Shown: one piece after another, positions 56,545-64,000 of the stretch
How positions within the stretch are numbered: the stretch's first letter is position 1
Layout: the number at the start of each line of letters is the position of its first letter
Origin: Amycolatopsis orientalis DSM 43388
GTDB lineage: Bacteria > Actinomycetota > Actinomycetes > Mycobacteriales > Pseudonocardiaceae
NCBI RefSeq assembly: GCF_000411975.1
Contig: NZ_ASXG01000195.1
Location: 18,267 to 82,266, forward strand
Direction of reading: 5' to 3'
DNA: 64,000 bases
Program-made: the position numbers and the translations under genes
Notes under the pieces: model-generated
What the model saw: only the letters and a program-made list of their open reading frames with translations
The model's database searches: none
Told to the model about the DNA's origin: nothing

Positions 56545-56718
56545 GCCGTGCTGCTGACCGGTGCTTCGGCACCGGTCAGCGGGGCACTCGCCGTGGCCAG
56601 GGCGACGTGACCTACCCCGCGAAATCCCGGGACCGACGCGGCTCCGCCGGTACCCTGTGCAGCGTCAGCGGCCGAAGACGGCTGGGCGCAACCAAAAAGC
56701 CGTGGAGCCGGACGAACG

Positions 56719-57987
56719 ATGATTCCCGCAGTGCTGGTCCTCTCGACCGCAGTCCTGCTGCGCGCCCTCGCGGCCAGACAGCTCGACCGCTGGAACATCG
56801 CCGCGCCCGTGCTCATGGTGCTGTGCGGGGCCGCGACCGCGTCGTTCGCGAATCCGGGAAAGCTGCTCGAGCTTTTCGACACCGAAATCGCCCAGCACGT
56901 CGCCGAACTCATTCTCGCGATGCTGCTTTTCGTCGACGCCACCGAAGTCCGCGGCGGACGGCTGTGGGGACACGCTCCCGGCCTCGTCGCGCGCGTGCTG
57001 TTCCTCGCGCTGCCGCTGAGCCTCGGGCTGGCCATGCTCGCCGGATGGGCGTTCTTCCCGGAACTGTCGTGGCCGTTCCTGCTGATCGTCGCGTGCATTG
57101 TCATCCCGAGCGATTTCGCCGCCGCCGAACGCGTGGTGCGGGACAAAGCACTGACCCCGCAAGTCCGCAGCGTGCTGAACGTGGAAAGCGGATACAACGA
57201 CGGATTGGTCTCGCCGCTGTTCCTGTTCGCGCTCATTCTCGCGCGCAGCGACAACACCGCGAATACCGCCGGGAAAGCACTCGCGACCGCATTGCCGTTC
57301 GCGCTCAAAGCCGTCGTCGCCGGCGGGGTGATCGGTACGGCGATCGGCCTTCTCCTGTTCTTCGCCGTCCGCTCCGGCTGGACGTCCGGGCAGGGCCGGC
57401 GCATCACCCTCCTCACCACGCCCCTGCTGACCTACGCGGCGACCGTGGCCATCGACGGCAACGGATTCGTCGCCTGCTTCGTCAGCGGGATCGCCTTCCG
57501 CTACGTCTACCGCGCCTTCGCCGCACGGCACCTCCGCACCGCGGACAGCCCCGCCCGGGAGCACTTCACCCGGCCGGCGGAGGACCTGCGGCTGCTCGAA
57601 GAGGTCACCGGAATCCTGACCATGACGATGTGGTTCGTCGTCGGCGCCGCCGCGGTGGTCATGGTGTCCTTCGGCGTGCCGTGGCAGCCGATCGTGTTCT
57701 CCCTGCTCGCCCTCACCGTCCTGCGGATCGTGCCGGTGCTGGTGGCGCTCACGCGGACCCGGATGCCGCTCCGGGACCGGTTCCTCGTCGGCGCGCTCGG
57801 CCCGCGCGGCACGACGTCGATCGTGTTCGGGCTGCTCGCGATCAACGGCCTGACCGGCGAGGAGAGCGACCTGGTGCTGACGCTGACGGTGGTCTGCGTC
57901 CTCGGCAGCGTGGTCCTGCACGGCCTCGGCTCGACGCCGCTCATCGCGCTGCTGACGGCCGCGCGGACGCACCGTCAGTCCTCGTAG
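56719..57987 (+). CDS. CPA1-type Na+/H+ antiporter
   Basis: 422 residues from ATG 56719. About 12 membrane segments. The core ion-binding region reads P-S-D-F-A-A-A-E-R-V and V-E-S-G-Y-N-D-G-L-V-S-P near residue 155, as in NhaP/CPA1 exchangers, with the conserved Asp pair. Late segments include G-P-R-G-T-T-S-I-V-F-G, the conserved Arg motif. It would exchange Na+ or K+ for H+ across the plasma membrane in pH or salt control. The C-terminus is short, without a regulatory domain. Confidence 0.87.
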   Translation: MIPAVLVLSTAVLLRALAARQLDRWNIAAPVLMVLCGAATASFANPGKLLELFDTEIAQHVAELILAMLLFVDATEVRGGRLWGHAPGLVARVLFLALPLSLGLAMLAGWAFFPELSWPFLLIVACIVIPSDFAAAERVVRDKALTPQVRSVLNVESGYNDGLVSPLFLFALILARSDNTANTAGKALATALPFALKAVVAGGVIGTAIGLLLFFAVRSGWTSGQGRRITLLTTPLLTYAATVAIDGNGFVACFVSGIAFRYVYRAFAARHLRTADSPAREHFTRPAEDLRLLEEVTGILTMTMWFVVGAAAVVMVSFGVPWQPIVFSLLALTVLRIVPVLVALTRTRMPLRDRFLVGALGPRGTTSIVFGLLAINGLTGEESDLVLTLTVVCVLGSVVLHGLGSTPLIALLTAARTHRQSS

Positions 57988-58072
57988 TATCCACTCTCCG
58001 CAACCAGCAATCTCGGTGCTTTTCGGGCATTTCCCAGGCTTTGCTCCCCCATGTGAGTTATCTATTGAATGT

Positions 58073-58090
58073 TCACGTAACGTTCCGTGA
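58073..58090. promoter_or_regulatory. Inverted repeat upstream of the GT2 operon
   Basis: TCACG (58073-58077) and CGTGA (58086-58090) flank an AACGTT core in an AT-richer stretch 70 bp before the glycosyltransferase. It could be a regulator site; no partner regulator is adjacent. Confidence 0.3.
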
Positions 58091-58159
58091 GCACAGACGG
58101 AGTAAGGGGACAAGCGCGACGCATCCCCCGTCGCCGTTCCGCGCAGAGGATCCCCGCTC

Positions 58160-59257
58160 ATGTCCGCACCCACGCTCGCCGAACCACGAGCCGGACGGCA
58201 CCGTTCCGGCAGCGTGCGCGTCGTCGCCGTCATCCCCGCGCACGACGAGGAAGCGCAGATCGCGCACACCGTCGCCGCGCTGCGCGGACAGGACCGGACC
58301 GTCGACGAGGTTTTCGTGGTCGCCGACAACTGCACGGACGACACCGCCGGAGCGGCCGCGGCGGCCGGAGCCCGCGTCCGGCTGTCCACCGGCAACACCC
58401 ACAAGAAGGCGGGCGCGCTGAACCAGCTCCTCGCCTGGCTGCTGCCGCTGCTCGACGAAGACGACGTCATCCTGGTCCAGGACGCGGACTCCGCTTTGGA
58501 CCCCCAGTTCGTCAGCACCGCGTTGCACCACCTCGACCGCGGCTACGGCGGCGTCGGCGGAGTCTTCCGCGGCGGACCAGGCGGCGGTTTCGTCGGACAC
58601 CTGCAGCGCAACGAATACGCCCGCTATGCCCGCGACGTGCACCGGCTGCGCGGCAAATGCCTCGTGCTGACCGGAACCGCGGCGATGTTCCGAGTCCGCA
58701 CCCTCCGCGAAGTCGCCGCCGCCCGGCTCGCCGGACAGCTGCCCGCGGGCGACGGCAACGGCGGGATCTACGACACCACCGTGCTCACCGAGGACAACGA
58801 ACTCACCTTCGCCCTGCTGCATCTTGGCCACCGGGTCGTCTCGCCCAGTGCCTGCACGCTGGAAACCGAGGTCATGACCAGCTGGAGCGCACTGTGGACC
58901 CAACGGCTGCGGTGGAAGCGCGGCGCGGTGGAGAACTGCGTCCAATATGGACTGACCCGCGTCACGTGGCGCTATTGGGGCAGGCAGCTGCTGACCTTCG
59001 CCGGCGTCCTGATCAGCGGAATCTACCTGACGACCCTGGCGCTGGCGCTTGCACAGGGCGGCCTGCACCTCAACCCGTGGTGGCTCGGCATCTCGGTGAT
59101 CTTCGTGGTGGAGCGAGCGGTGACCGTGCGCTACCGCGGCTGGCGCCGGATGCTGCTCGCCGCGTCGATGTACGAGCTGGTGCTCGACTATTTCCTGCAG
59201 GCCTGCCACCTGAAGGCATACGCGGACGCGCTTTTGCGCACCCGCAAGAACTGGTGA
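58160..59257 (+). CDS. Membrane-associated family 2 glycosyltransferase
   Basis: 365 residues from ATG 58160. GT-A motifs are complete: V-A-V-I-P-A-H-D-E-E (23-31), D-A-D at 108-110, E-D at 211-212 and Q-R-L-R-W at 248-252, the processive-type Q-x-x-R-W. Two or three membrane segments follow from about 275, so the enzyme probably polymerises or extrudes a polysaccharide such as an HA/chitin/cellulose-like chain, or modifies a lipid carrier. A 53-codon membrane peptide gene follows after 23 nt. Confidence 0.88.
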   Translation: MSAPTLAEPRAGRHRSGSVRVVAVIPAHDEEAQIAHTVAALRGQDRTVDEVFVVADNCTDDTAGAAAAAGARVRLSTGNTHKKAGALNQLLAWLLPLLDEDDVILVQDADSALDPQFVSTALHHLDRGYGGVGGVFRGGPGGGFVGHLQRNEYARYARDVHRLRGKCLVLTGTAAMFRVRTLREVAAARLAGQLPAGDGNGGIYDTTVLTEDNELTFALLHLGHRVVSPSACTLETEVMTSWSALWTQRLRWKRGAVENCVQYGLTRVTWRYWGRQLLTFAGVLISGIYLTTLALALAQGGLHLNPWWLGISVIFVVERAVTVRYRGWRRMLLAASMYELVLDYFLQACHLKAYADALLRTRKNW

Positions 59258-59280
59258 ACACCCGAGAAAGAGAGATACCC

Positions 59281-59442
59281 ATGTACCAGAAAATCGGCGC
59301 GGCCTCGGCAGCCGGAGTGACCGGCGGACTCGCGTTCACCGGAGTGAACGTGCTGTGGCTGCTGCTGGCCGGATTCGCTTTGCTGGCAGCGGGAACGGCG
59401 ATGATGCGGATCCTTCCGAAGATGCGGAAAAACGACGGGTGA
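59281..59442 (+). CDS. 53-residue membrane peptide with sortase-signal-like LAFTG
   Basis: ATG 59281 has GAGAAAGAGAG upstream. The peptide reads as a short Gly/Ala N-terminus, L-A-F-T-G at about 18-22, a hydrophobic segment (about 24-43) and a positive tail (K-M-R-K-N-D-G). That order is the one of a cell-wall sorting signal, yet there is almost no protein in front of it. It is coupled to the GT2 gene and may be a small accessory subunit rather than a sortase substrate. Confidence 0.6.
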   Translation: MYQKIGAASAAGVTGGLAFTGVNVLWLLLAGFALLAAGTAMMRILPKMRKNDG

Positions 59443-59614
59443 CAGCGTTACCCTGAGCGCTCCCGAGCACCGGAGGCGCGCATGCCGGACGAGATCGGCC
59501 GTCGCCCCTTCTGCTTCCAGGTGCACCGGGCCGCACTAAGCGAGTACGTCGCCGCGATCTGGGGCTGGGACGACGAAATCCAGCGCGGCTGCCACGACCG
59601 CGCTTTCACCACCG

Positions 59615-59640
59615 GCGCGCGGGGGTCAACCCCCGCGCGC
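59615..59640. repeat. Perfect palindrome at the deletion junction
   Basis: GCGCGCGGGGGT (59615-59626) and ACCCCCGCGCGC (59629-59640) are perfect inverted arms separated by CA. It sits exactly where the two halves of the GNAT pseudogene meet. Confidence 0.9.
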
Positions 59641-59694
59641 ACGCGTTCTACCTCCGGCAGGGTTTCCGCGAAACCGGCCGTACCGAACGGAAAA

Positions 59695-59725
59695 TCCTCC
59701 TGGCCCGAAGCCCGGGCCAGGAGGA
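59695..59725 (-). terminator. Hairpin terminator for the minus-strand NmrA gene
   Basis: TCCTCCTGGCCCG (59695-59707) and CGGGCCAGGAGGA (59713-59725) form a perfect 13-bp stem with a 5-nt loop. On the minus strand it is followed by TTTTCC, so it would stop transcripts coming from the NmrA-like gene that ends at 59911. It overlaps the 3' end of the GNAT pseudogene. Confidence 0.65.
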
Positions 59726-59910
59726 TTGACCAGGCCGCTTCCGTCGCCGTTCCTCCGAAGTCGACCTCCGGCCCGGATCCCGTCGGCTCACCCGAGACGT
59801 GCAGCAGAAATGTTCCGCCGGATCCGCCCGTCGCGCCGCGGGTCGGAACCATCCGCTCGCCGCACCCGCCGCGGTCCAGAGCACCTGCCCGTCGGCGACA
59901 CCGCCGGTGC

Positions 59911-60810
59911 TCAAGCCCGCATCGTCGTCTCCGCCCATTCCTCGAAACTGGTCAGCGGAATCCCGAATTCCCGCGCGAATTCCGGCCGCGCCGGCTGTCC
60001 CAGCGCGTTCAGCATCTTGTGCGAAAGCCCCATCGGCGGCATCCCCGCGGCGACGGCCTCGTCCACGGTCATGTCCGGCACCGCCAACGGCACGCCCAGC
60101 ACCCGGGACAGCACCGGCGCGATCTCCGCCATCGACCGGTAATCGCTCGCCAGCTCCAGTTCGACCCGGTCGAACCGGTCCGGCTCCGCGATCGCCGCCG
60201 CGGCTGCCCGGCCGATGTCCCGTACCGCGGCCAGCGACAACCGGGTTTCCGGACGCAGGATCGTCACCAACCCGCCCTCGATGCCGCGCGGGAACAGATA
60301 ATGCGCCGACGGCAGGAAGTTCTCCATGAAGAACCCCGGCTTGAGCAACGTCCACCGAGGGAAGTCCGCCGCCCGGAGCCGGCCCTGGATCGTCGCCTTC
60401 GCCTCCATTCCGGGCGTGAGAAACGCCCAGCGCTCGTCGATCCGCCCCGGCAACCCGGCACCGCTCACCGACGTGTGCACGAACTGCGGCACGTCCGCGT
60501 TTTTCGCCGCCTCGAGGAGATTCACCGCCTGGGCGACTTCGCCGGCGAAATCCGGCTCCGGCCCGCTCATGTCCGGCATCTGCACGCTGAACACCGAACG
60601 CACGCCCTTCACCGCGCGCGCCAACCCGTCGCGGTCCCGCAGATCTCCGACGACGAGTTCGGCGCCCAACGCCTCGACCGCCTTCGCCCGCGCGGTCGCC
60701 GGATCCCGGACCAAGGCCCGGACGGGAACCCCCGCCGCCAGCAACTCGCGCGCAGTCGCGCCGCCCTGCTGGCCCGTCGCGCCGACGACCAGTACCGGTG
60801 CTTCGACCAT
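59911..60810 (-). CDS. NmrA-like NAD(P)-binding protein
   Basis: 299 residues from ATG 60810. The nucleotide site V-L-V-V-G-A-T-G-Q-Q-G-G at residues 6-17 is that of NmrA/HSCARG-type atypical SDRs, and V-R-D-P-A-T-A-R follows strand 2. A Y-x-x-x-K pair is not evident, as usual for NmrA sensors, while F-V-H-T-S-V-S-G-A near 115 fits the family. It may be an NAD(P)H sensor or a quinone/nitrile reductase. It is divergent from a TetR gene with two operator-like repeats between. Confidence 0.82.
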   Translation of the reverse strand: MVEAPVLVVGATGQQGGATARELLAAGVPVRALVRDPATARAKAVEALGAELVVGDLRDRDGLARAVKGVRSVFSVQMPDMSGPEPDFAGEVAQAVNLLEAAKNADVPQFVHTSVSGAGLPGRIDERWAFLTPGMEAKATIQGRLRAADFPRWTLLKPGFFMENFLPSAHYLFPRGIEGGLVTILRPETRLSLAAVRDIGRAAAAAIAEPDRFDRVELELASDYRSMAEIAPVLSRVLGVPLAVPDMTVDEAVAAGMPPMGLSHKMLNALGQPARPEFAREFGIPLTSFEEWAETTMRA

Positions 60811-60827
60811 GATTCTCCCTGGACCAT

Positions 60828-60884
60828 TAAGTGGCGGGGCCCGTCGTTTCGTGTCCGCTACGATACGGCGGGGCCCGCCACTTA
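60828..60884. promoter_or_regulatory. Double operator between NmrA and TetR genes
   Basis: TAAGTGGCGGG (60828-60838) and CCCGCCACTTA (60874-60884) are perfect 11-nt inverted arms. GGCGGGGCCCG also occurs twice in direct orientation (60833-60843 and 60867-60877), so each half may bind a TetR dimer. Confidence 0.65.
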
Positions 60885-60904
60885 GCAAACCCGGAGGTCA
60901 CGCC

Positions 60905-61465
60905 ATGCCCGGCCAGCAACGCGCGGACGCGCGGCGCAACTACGCGCGGATCCTCGAAGTGGCCGAGGCGGAGGTCGCCGCGCACGGCGCGAACGCGTCG
61001 CTGGAACAAATCGCCCGCACCGCCGGGGTCGGCTCGGCGACCGTGCGGCGGCACTTCCCGACGCGGCAGGCCCTGCTGGAAGCCGTTTCGCGGGAACGGA
61101 TCGCCCTGCTGGCCGCACGCGCCCAGGAACTGGCCGGGGAACCCGACAGCCGCCGCGCGCTCCTGGACTGGCTGGACGACGTGGTCAGCTACTGCGTGAC
61201 CGCCCGCGGCCTGGCCGCCGCCCTGGCATACGACACACCCGATCCGGTACACGGAAACTCCTGCTCGGCCACCCTGGCAGAATCCGCGGCCCCGCTGCTC
61301 GCGCACGCTGCCCGCGACGGGGCCGTCGCACCGGACGTGACAGTCGGCGACCTGATCGCGTTGATCGTCGGCATCACCCTGGCCACCGAACACCACCGCG
61401 ACCCGGCCACCGAGGCGAGCCGCCTGTTCCGGATCGCGGTGGCGGGAATCAGCCCACGACCCTGA
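60905..61465 (+). CDS. TetR-family regulator
   Basis: 186 residues from ATG 60905 with GGAGG upstream. Helix-turn-helix I-L-E-V-A-E-A-E-V-A-A-H-G-A-N-A-S-L then A-G-V-G-S-A-T-V-R-R-H-F-P-T-R. The C-terminal part (SbtR-like, with L-L-D-W-L-D-D-V near 85) is a ligand domain. It probably represses the divergent NmrA-like gene and itself through the repeats at 60828-60884. Confidence 0.9.
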   Translation: MPGQQRADARRNYARILEVAEAEVAAHGANASLEQIARTAGVGSATVRRHFPTRQALLEAVSRERIALLAARAQELAGEPDSRRALLDWLDDVVSYCVTARGLAAALAYDTPDPVHGNSCSATLAESAAPLLAHAARDGAVAPDVTVGDLIALIVGITLATEHHRDPATEASRLFRIAVAGISPRP

Positions 61466-61626
61466 TCGCAGTGCAGCCCTTGAACATTGGTCAGCCCGAT
61501 CCTCCGGGCAACTGACTCGCCGGCACCACGGTCCTCGACGACCCGGAACCGCGAAACACGCTCAGCATTGTGCGAGGCCCCGGACTCGCCGAAGCAGTCC
61601 GCGAAGCCCTGCCTAGGATCCGATTC

Positions 61627-62508
61627 GTGCGATCTCGACCGTCCTTCCTCTCCGACGACACCATCACCCGCACTCTCGCCGAGAATTGGCAACCGGTCTC
61701 CGAGATCGCTTATCTGCCTTGGGGTTTCGGCGCACACCACTGGCGCGCCGACAGCTTGTTCGTCACGCTGGACCAGCTGGCGCCCCGGCACACCGCGGCA
61801 TCGCTGGAAAGCACCTACGCGAGCGCCGCCGAGCTGGCCGCCTCCGGGCTGCTGTTCGTCTGCGCGCCCGTTCCGACGCGCTCCGGACGCTTCACTGTCC
61901 ACATCGGAGTCGGCGCGCTCAGCGTCACCCCGCTGCTGAACGGTCGCAGGCCCGCGGAAAACGAGGTCGACAAACCGGCAATCCTCGCGGCCCTCGGTGC
62001 CCTGCACCGCGCTCCGCCACCGGCCCGCCTGCGCCATTGGTCGCCCCAAGTCGGCCCCGGCTTCGCCGACGAACTGCGCGTCCGCACCGCCGAACCGTGG
62101 ACGTCCGGCCCGCTGGCCGAAAAGGCCCGCGCCGCACTGGCCGCCCGCGGCGACGCGATCAAACGCTGGAACGACCGCTACCTGGAATTGGCCGCGCTAG
62201 CCGCCTCCCGCCGCGACTCGTGGGTGCCAACCCACGGAGAACCGCACAACGACAACCAAGTCACCACTCCCGAAGGCCTCCGCCTGGTCGACTGGGAAAC
62301 CCTCGCGCTCGCCCCGCGCGAACGCGACTATGCCGATCTGCCCGACACGCCCGGTCTGGACCCGGAAATGGTCGAACTCTTCGCCCTCGACTGGCGGCTC
62401 TCCGAATTGCGCGGGTATTCCGACTGGTTTTCCGCGCCGCACACCGGAACCGAGGACGACATCCTCGCCTGGGAGGGCCTGCGCGAGGAACTCGGCGCCG
62501 CGGATTAG
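61627..62508 (+). CDS. Aminoglycoside-phosphotransferase-fold kinase
   Basis: 293 residues from GTG 61627 (GTG 61570 would add 19). The kinase motifs are H-G-E-P-H-N-D-N at 203-210 and L-V-D-W-E with the metal-binding Asp222. Glu205 stands where most APH enzymes have the catalytic Asp, a variant common in actinobacterial APH-like proteins. It may phosphorylate an antibiotic (APH(9)-like) or a sugar or amine. Its stop overlaps that of the convergent MerR gene by 3 nt. Resistance is possible but unproven. Confidence 0.78.
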   Translation: MRSRPSFLSDDTITRTLAENWQPVSEIAYLPWGFGAHHWRADSLFVTLDQLAPRHTAASLESTYASAAELAASGLLFVCAPVPTRSGRFTVHIGVGALSVTPLLNGRRPAENEVDKPAILAALGALHRAPPPARLRHWSPQVGPGFADELRVRTAEPWTSGPLAEKARAALAARGDAIKRWNDRYLELAALAASRRDSWVPTHGEPHNDNQVTTPEGLRLVDWETLALAPRERDYADLPDTPGLDPEMVELFALDWRLSELRGYSDWFSAPHTGTEDDILAWEGLREELGAAD

Positions 62509-62882
62509 GCGACCCGCGAGCCCGCTCGATCGGCTTCAGCCGGGGCGCGCGTGGTCGCGAGCAGTTCGTCGAGCAGCGACCGGGTGTGCAGAAGCTGGTC
62601 GATGTCGCCGGTGATCCGGCGGCGCTCCGCTTCGAGCCGTTCGCGGCAGTCGTCCAGCAGCAGGGCTTCGCCGGACAGGCAGGCCAGGATCTCGCCGATG
62701 ACGTCCATGCCGAGGCCCGCGGCGAGGAGGGTCTGGATGTGCGCCACCTTGCGGATGTCCGAGTCGGCGAAGATCCGGTACCCGCTGGGAGTCCGTTCCG
62801 GCCGCAGCGCGCCCTTTTCCTCGTAGTAGCGCAGCGCTCGCACGCTGGCTCCCGTCCGGCGGGCCAACTCCCCGATCTTCAC
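62505..62882 (-). CDS. MerR-family regulator
   Basis: 125 residues from GTG 62882. Helix-turn-helix and wing: KIGELARRTGASVRALRYYE then E-K-G-A-L-R-P-E-R-T-P-S-G-Y-R. A coiled coil follows, with a Cys pair around residue 70-80 (A-C-L-S-G-E-A-L-L-L-D-D-C) that may serve ligand or metal sensing. It is divergent from an MFS exporter, with a perfect palindrome in the promoter spacer between them, so it very probably activates that gene by DNA distortion. Confidence 0.88.
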   Translation of the reverse strand: MKIGELARRTGASVRALRYYEEKGALRPERTPSGYRIFADSDIRKVAHIQTLLAAGLGMDVIGEILACLSGEALLLDDCRERLEAERRRITGDIDQLLHTRSLLDELLATTRAPAEADRAGSRVA

Positions 62883-62904
62883 CCGGGTTCCTCCGCTCTC
62901 CGGC

Positions 62905-62936
62905 TTGACTCTCACGTCGACGTGAGAGTTTAGCGT
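62905..62936 (+). promoter_or_regulatory. MerR-type promoter with a 22-bp palindrome in the spacer
   Basis: TTGACT (62905-62910) and TAGCGT (62931-62936) form a -35/-10 pair with a 20-nt spacer (19 if TTAGCG is the -10). ACTCTCACGTCGACGTGAGAGT is described in pieces: ACTCTCACGTC (62908-62918) and GACGTGAGAGT (62919-62929) are perfect inverted halves without gap. Over-long spacers filled by a palindrome are the hallmark of MerR activation. The start point falls at about 62943, the ATG of the exporter, so the message is probably leaderless. Confidence 0.8.
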
Positions 62937-62942
62937 GCGGGC

Positions 62943-63953
62943 ATGCTCCGGATAGCCGTCCTCATGTTCTGCGTTTTCAGCATCACCACCGGCGAGTTTG
63001 TGGTCGCCGGGATCCTGCCCGAGGTCGCCGCCGACCTCCAGGTCACCGTCGGCACTGCCGGGCTGCTGGTCACCGCGTACGCCGTCGGCATGATCGCCGG
63101 CGGCCCGCTGCTCACCGCGGCGACCGCCGGAATCGACCGGAAACGGCTGATGCTCGCCCTGCTGGCCCTCGCGGTGCTCGGGAACACGGTCTCCGCCCTG
63201 GCCCCCGGGTTCGCGCTGCTGCTGGTGGCCCGGGTCGTCACCGCACTGGCGACCTCGACCTTCTTCGCCCAGGCGATCGTGCTCGCGGTCAGCTCCGCGC
63301 CGCCGGAACGCGCCGGGACCATGGTCGCCCGGCTGGCGTTCGGGATGAACCTGGCCATGATCCTCGGCGCGCCGATCGGCACCCAGATCGGCAGCCACTG
63401 TGGCTGGCGCGCGACATTCGCGGTGATCGCCGCGGCCTGCCTGCTCGGACTCGGCCTGGTGCTCTGGCAGCTCACCTCGCCGAGCGAGGAACGCCGGACC
63501 TCAGCGGTTTCCGAACTGCGCACGCTGCGCCGGGGCCCGGTGCTGATGTCGCTGGCCGTCACCGCCGTCGGCAACGTCGGGGTGCTCATGGTGTTCAGCT
63601 ACCTGGCCCCGCTGCTCACCGAACTCGGCGGACACCCAGCCACCCGTCTGCCGGTCCTGCTCTTCGCCTACGGCATCGGCGCGACGATCGGAAACCTGGT
63701 CGGCGGCACGCTTTACGACCGCAATCCCCAGCTGTTCCAACCCCTGCTGCTCAGCCTGCTGGCCGCGGTCCTGGCCGGAAGCTGGTTCGTGGCAACCTCT
63801 CCGACGCTCACGGTGGTAGCCGTGGTGGCGATCGGCCTGCTGGGCTTCGCGATCATCCCCGGCATGCAAGCCCGAGTGATGGCGACCGCCGCCGAAGCCC
63901 CGACGCTGGCCATGGCCGTCAACGCCTCCGGTTACCAGCTAGGGCGTGTCTGA
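62943..63953 (+). pseudogene. MFS exporter (DHA1, Cmx/AraJ-like), 3' end cut by an insertion
   Basis: The frame from ATG 62943 codes 336 residues with about ten membrane segments. It starts F-S-I-T-T-G-E-F-V-V-A-G-I-L-P and contains R-V-V-T-A-L-A-T-S-T-F-F-A-Q-A, as in chloramphenicol-type exporters. It ends abruptly in N-A-S-G-Y-Q-L-G then R-V-stop, where relatives (about 390-400 residues) continue with two more segments. The switch coincides with CTAG (63939-63942) followed by an IS-like end. The last membrane pair is lost, so the pump is probably inactive unless the rest lies beyond the insertion. Confidence 0.75.
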
Positions 63954-64000
63954 CAAATATCCCGGTTGATTATTGGGATGCTGCTGCTCGTGTCGCGGTT
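63943..64000. mobile_element. Probable left end of an insertion sequence
   Basis: After the CTAG at 63939-63942 the sequence GGCGTGTCTGACAAATAT begins, unlike the host gene and lower in GC; it resembles IS termini of IS5-like elements, which target YTAR tetranucleotides. The element runs off the window, so its transposase and right end are not visible. Confidence 0.55.

Larger units (their letters stand above)
59482..59729 (+). pseudogene. GNAT acetyltransferase pseudogene with internal deletion
   Basis: ATG 59482 (GGAGG upstream) starts a GNAT-like N-terminus (VHRAALSEYVAAIWGWDDEI, then Q-R-G-C-H-D-R-A-F). From about 59622, in another frame, a GNAT C-terminus follows (VNPRAHAFYLRQGFRETGRT) ending at TGA 59727-59729. 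Some 80-100 central residues, including the acetyl-CoA motif, are missing. The junction lies in a perfect 12-bp-arm palindrome. Clearly a broken gene. Confidence 0.75.

Noticed and set aside
59448..59852. 134-codon minus-strand frame over the GNAT remnant
   Set aside because: The plus strand shows clear GNAT N- and C-terminal motifs and a ribosome site.

Overview
The window is high-GC DNA (about 70% or more by eye), densely packed, with many GTG starts, ATGA/GTGA gene overlaps and regulator families typical of actinomycetes. The gene content (DUF6000, DUF574-type methyltransferase, SCO6745-like protein, DUF3558-like exporter-anchored protein, F420/flavin LLM oxidoreductase, SigK-type promoters, fasciclin lipoprotein) points to a soil actinomycete, most likely Pseudonocardiaceae such as Amycolatopsis. 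That placement is inference from gene families, not a database match.

Layout. 1-5.6 kb: the start of a PAS protein on the minus strand, diverging from a 1578-residue cytosolic hybrid histidine kinase built on at least eight 92-residue HAMP repeats; the kinase gene runs into an antisense tRNA-Gly. 5.7-12.7 kb: tRNA-Pro, a MarR-controlled MFS exporter, a VOC protein, an aldo/keto reductase, an SDR/LysR pair, a DUF6000 protein and three gene remnants. 12.7-28.2 kb: a triple DUF3558-like membrane protein, then a GntR-controlled aromatic-type catabolic operon (FAH-fold hydrolase, flavin hydroxylase, two NTF2-like proteins, acyl-CoA ligase), an LLM oxidoreductase, a MerR/MFS pair, and a second GntR locus with an LigI-like lactonase, an MFS permease and a GntP permease. 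28.3-36.1 kb: an M48 protease, a DUF574 methyltransferase, a secreted protein and a possible new peptide locus (small HTH protein, two paralogous leader-bearing Gly/Ser-rich peptides, an M50-type membrane protease with a Pro-rich tail, two small secreted proteins).

36-47.5 kb: an SMP-30 propeller/TetR pair, HutD, an SCO6745-like protein, a membrane protein with an unusual DUF1003-DUF1003-RyR-TerB-like architecture, half of a QueD-like gene, a lower-GC patch with a decayed gene, a DinB protein, a PQQ-propeller lipoprotein, and a membrane molybdopterin oxidoreductase plus fasciclin lipoprotein, each preceded by a SigK-like promoter. 47.5-54 kb: a tightly coupled six-gene minus-strand operon (aldehyde dehydrogenase, 550-residue unknown, M19 dipeptidase, 230-residue unknown, RidA, MFS) facing a LysR regulator; this looks like an uncharacterised catabolic pathway. 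55-64 kb: an ECF sigma factor with an NTF2-like tail, a DHFR-like reductase, a Na+/H+ antiporter, a GT2 glycosyltransferase with a tiny sortase-signal-like membrane protein, a GNAT pseudogene with a perfect palindrome at its deletion junction, a NmrA/TetR pair, an APH-fold kinase, and a MerR-controlled MFS exporter cut near its 3' end by what looks like an insertion sequence running off the window.

The common organisation is a regulator divergent from its target with a palindrome between them (MarR, two GntR, two TetR, LysR, MerR). The MerR site at 62.9 kb is the clearest: a perfect 22-bp palindrome filling an over-long promoter spacer. The locus at 31.9-36.0 kb, the fusion protein at 39.5-41.2 kb and the operon at 47.5-54.0 kb are the parts that known families explain least.
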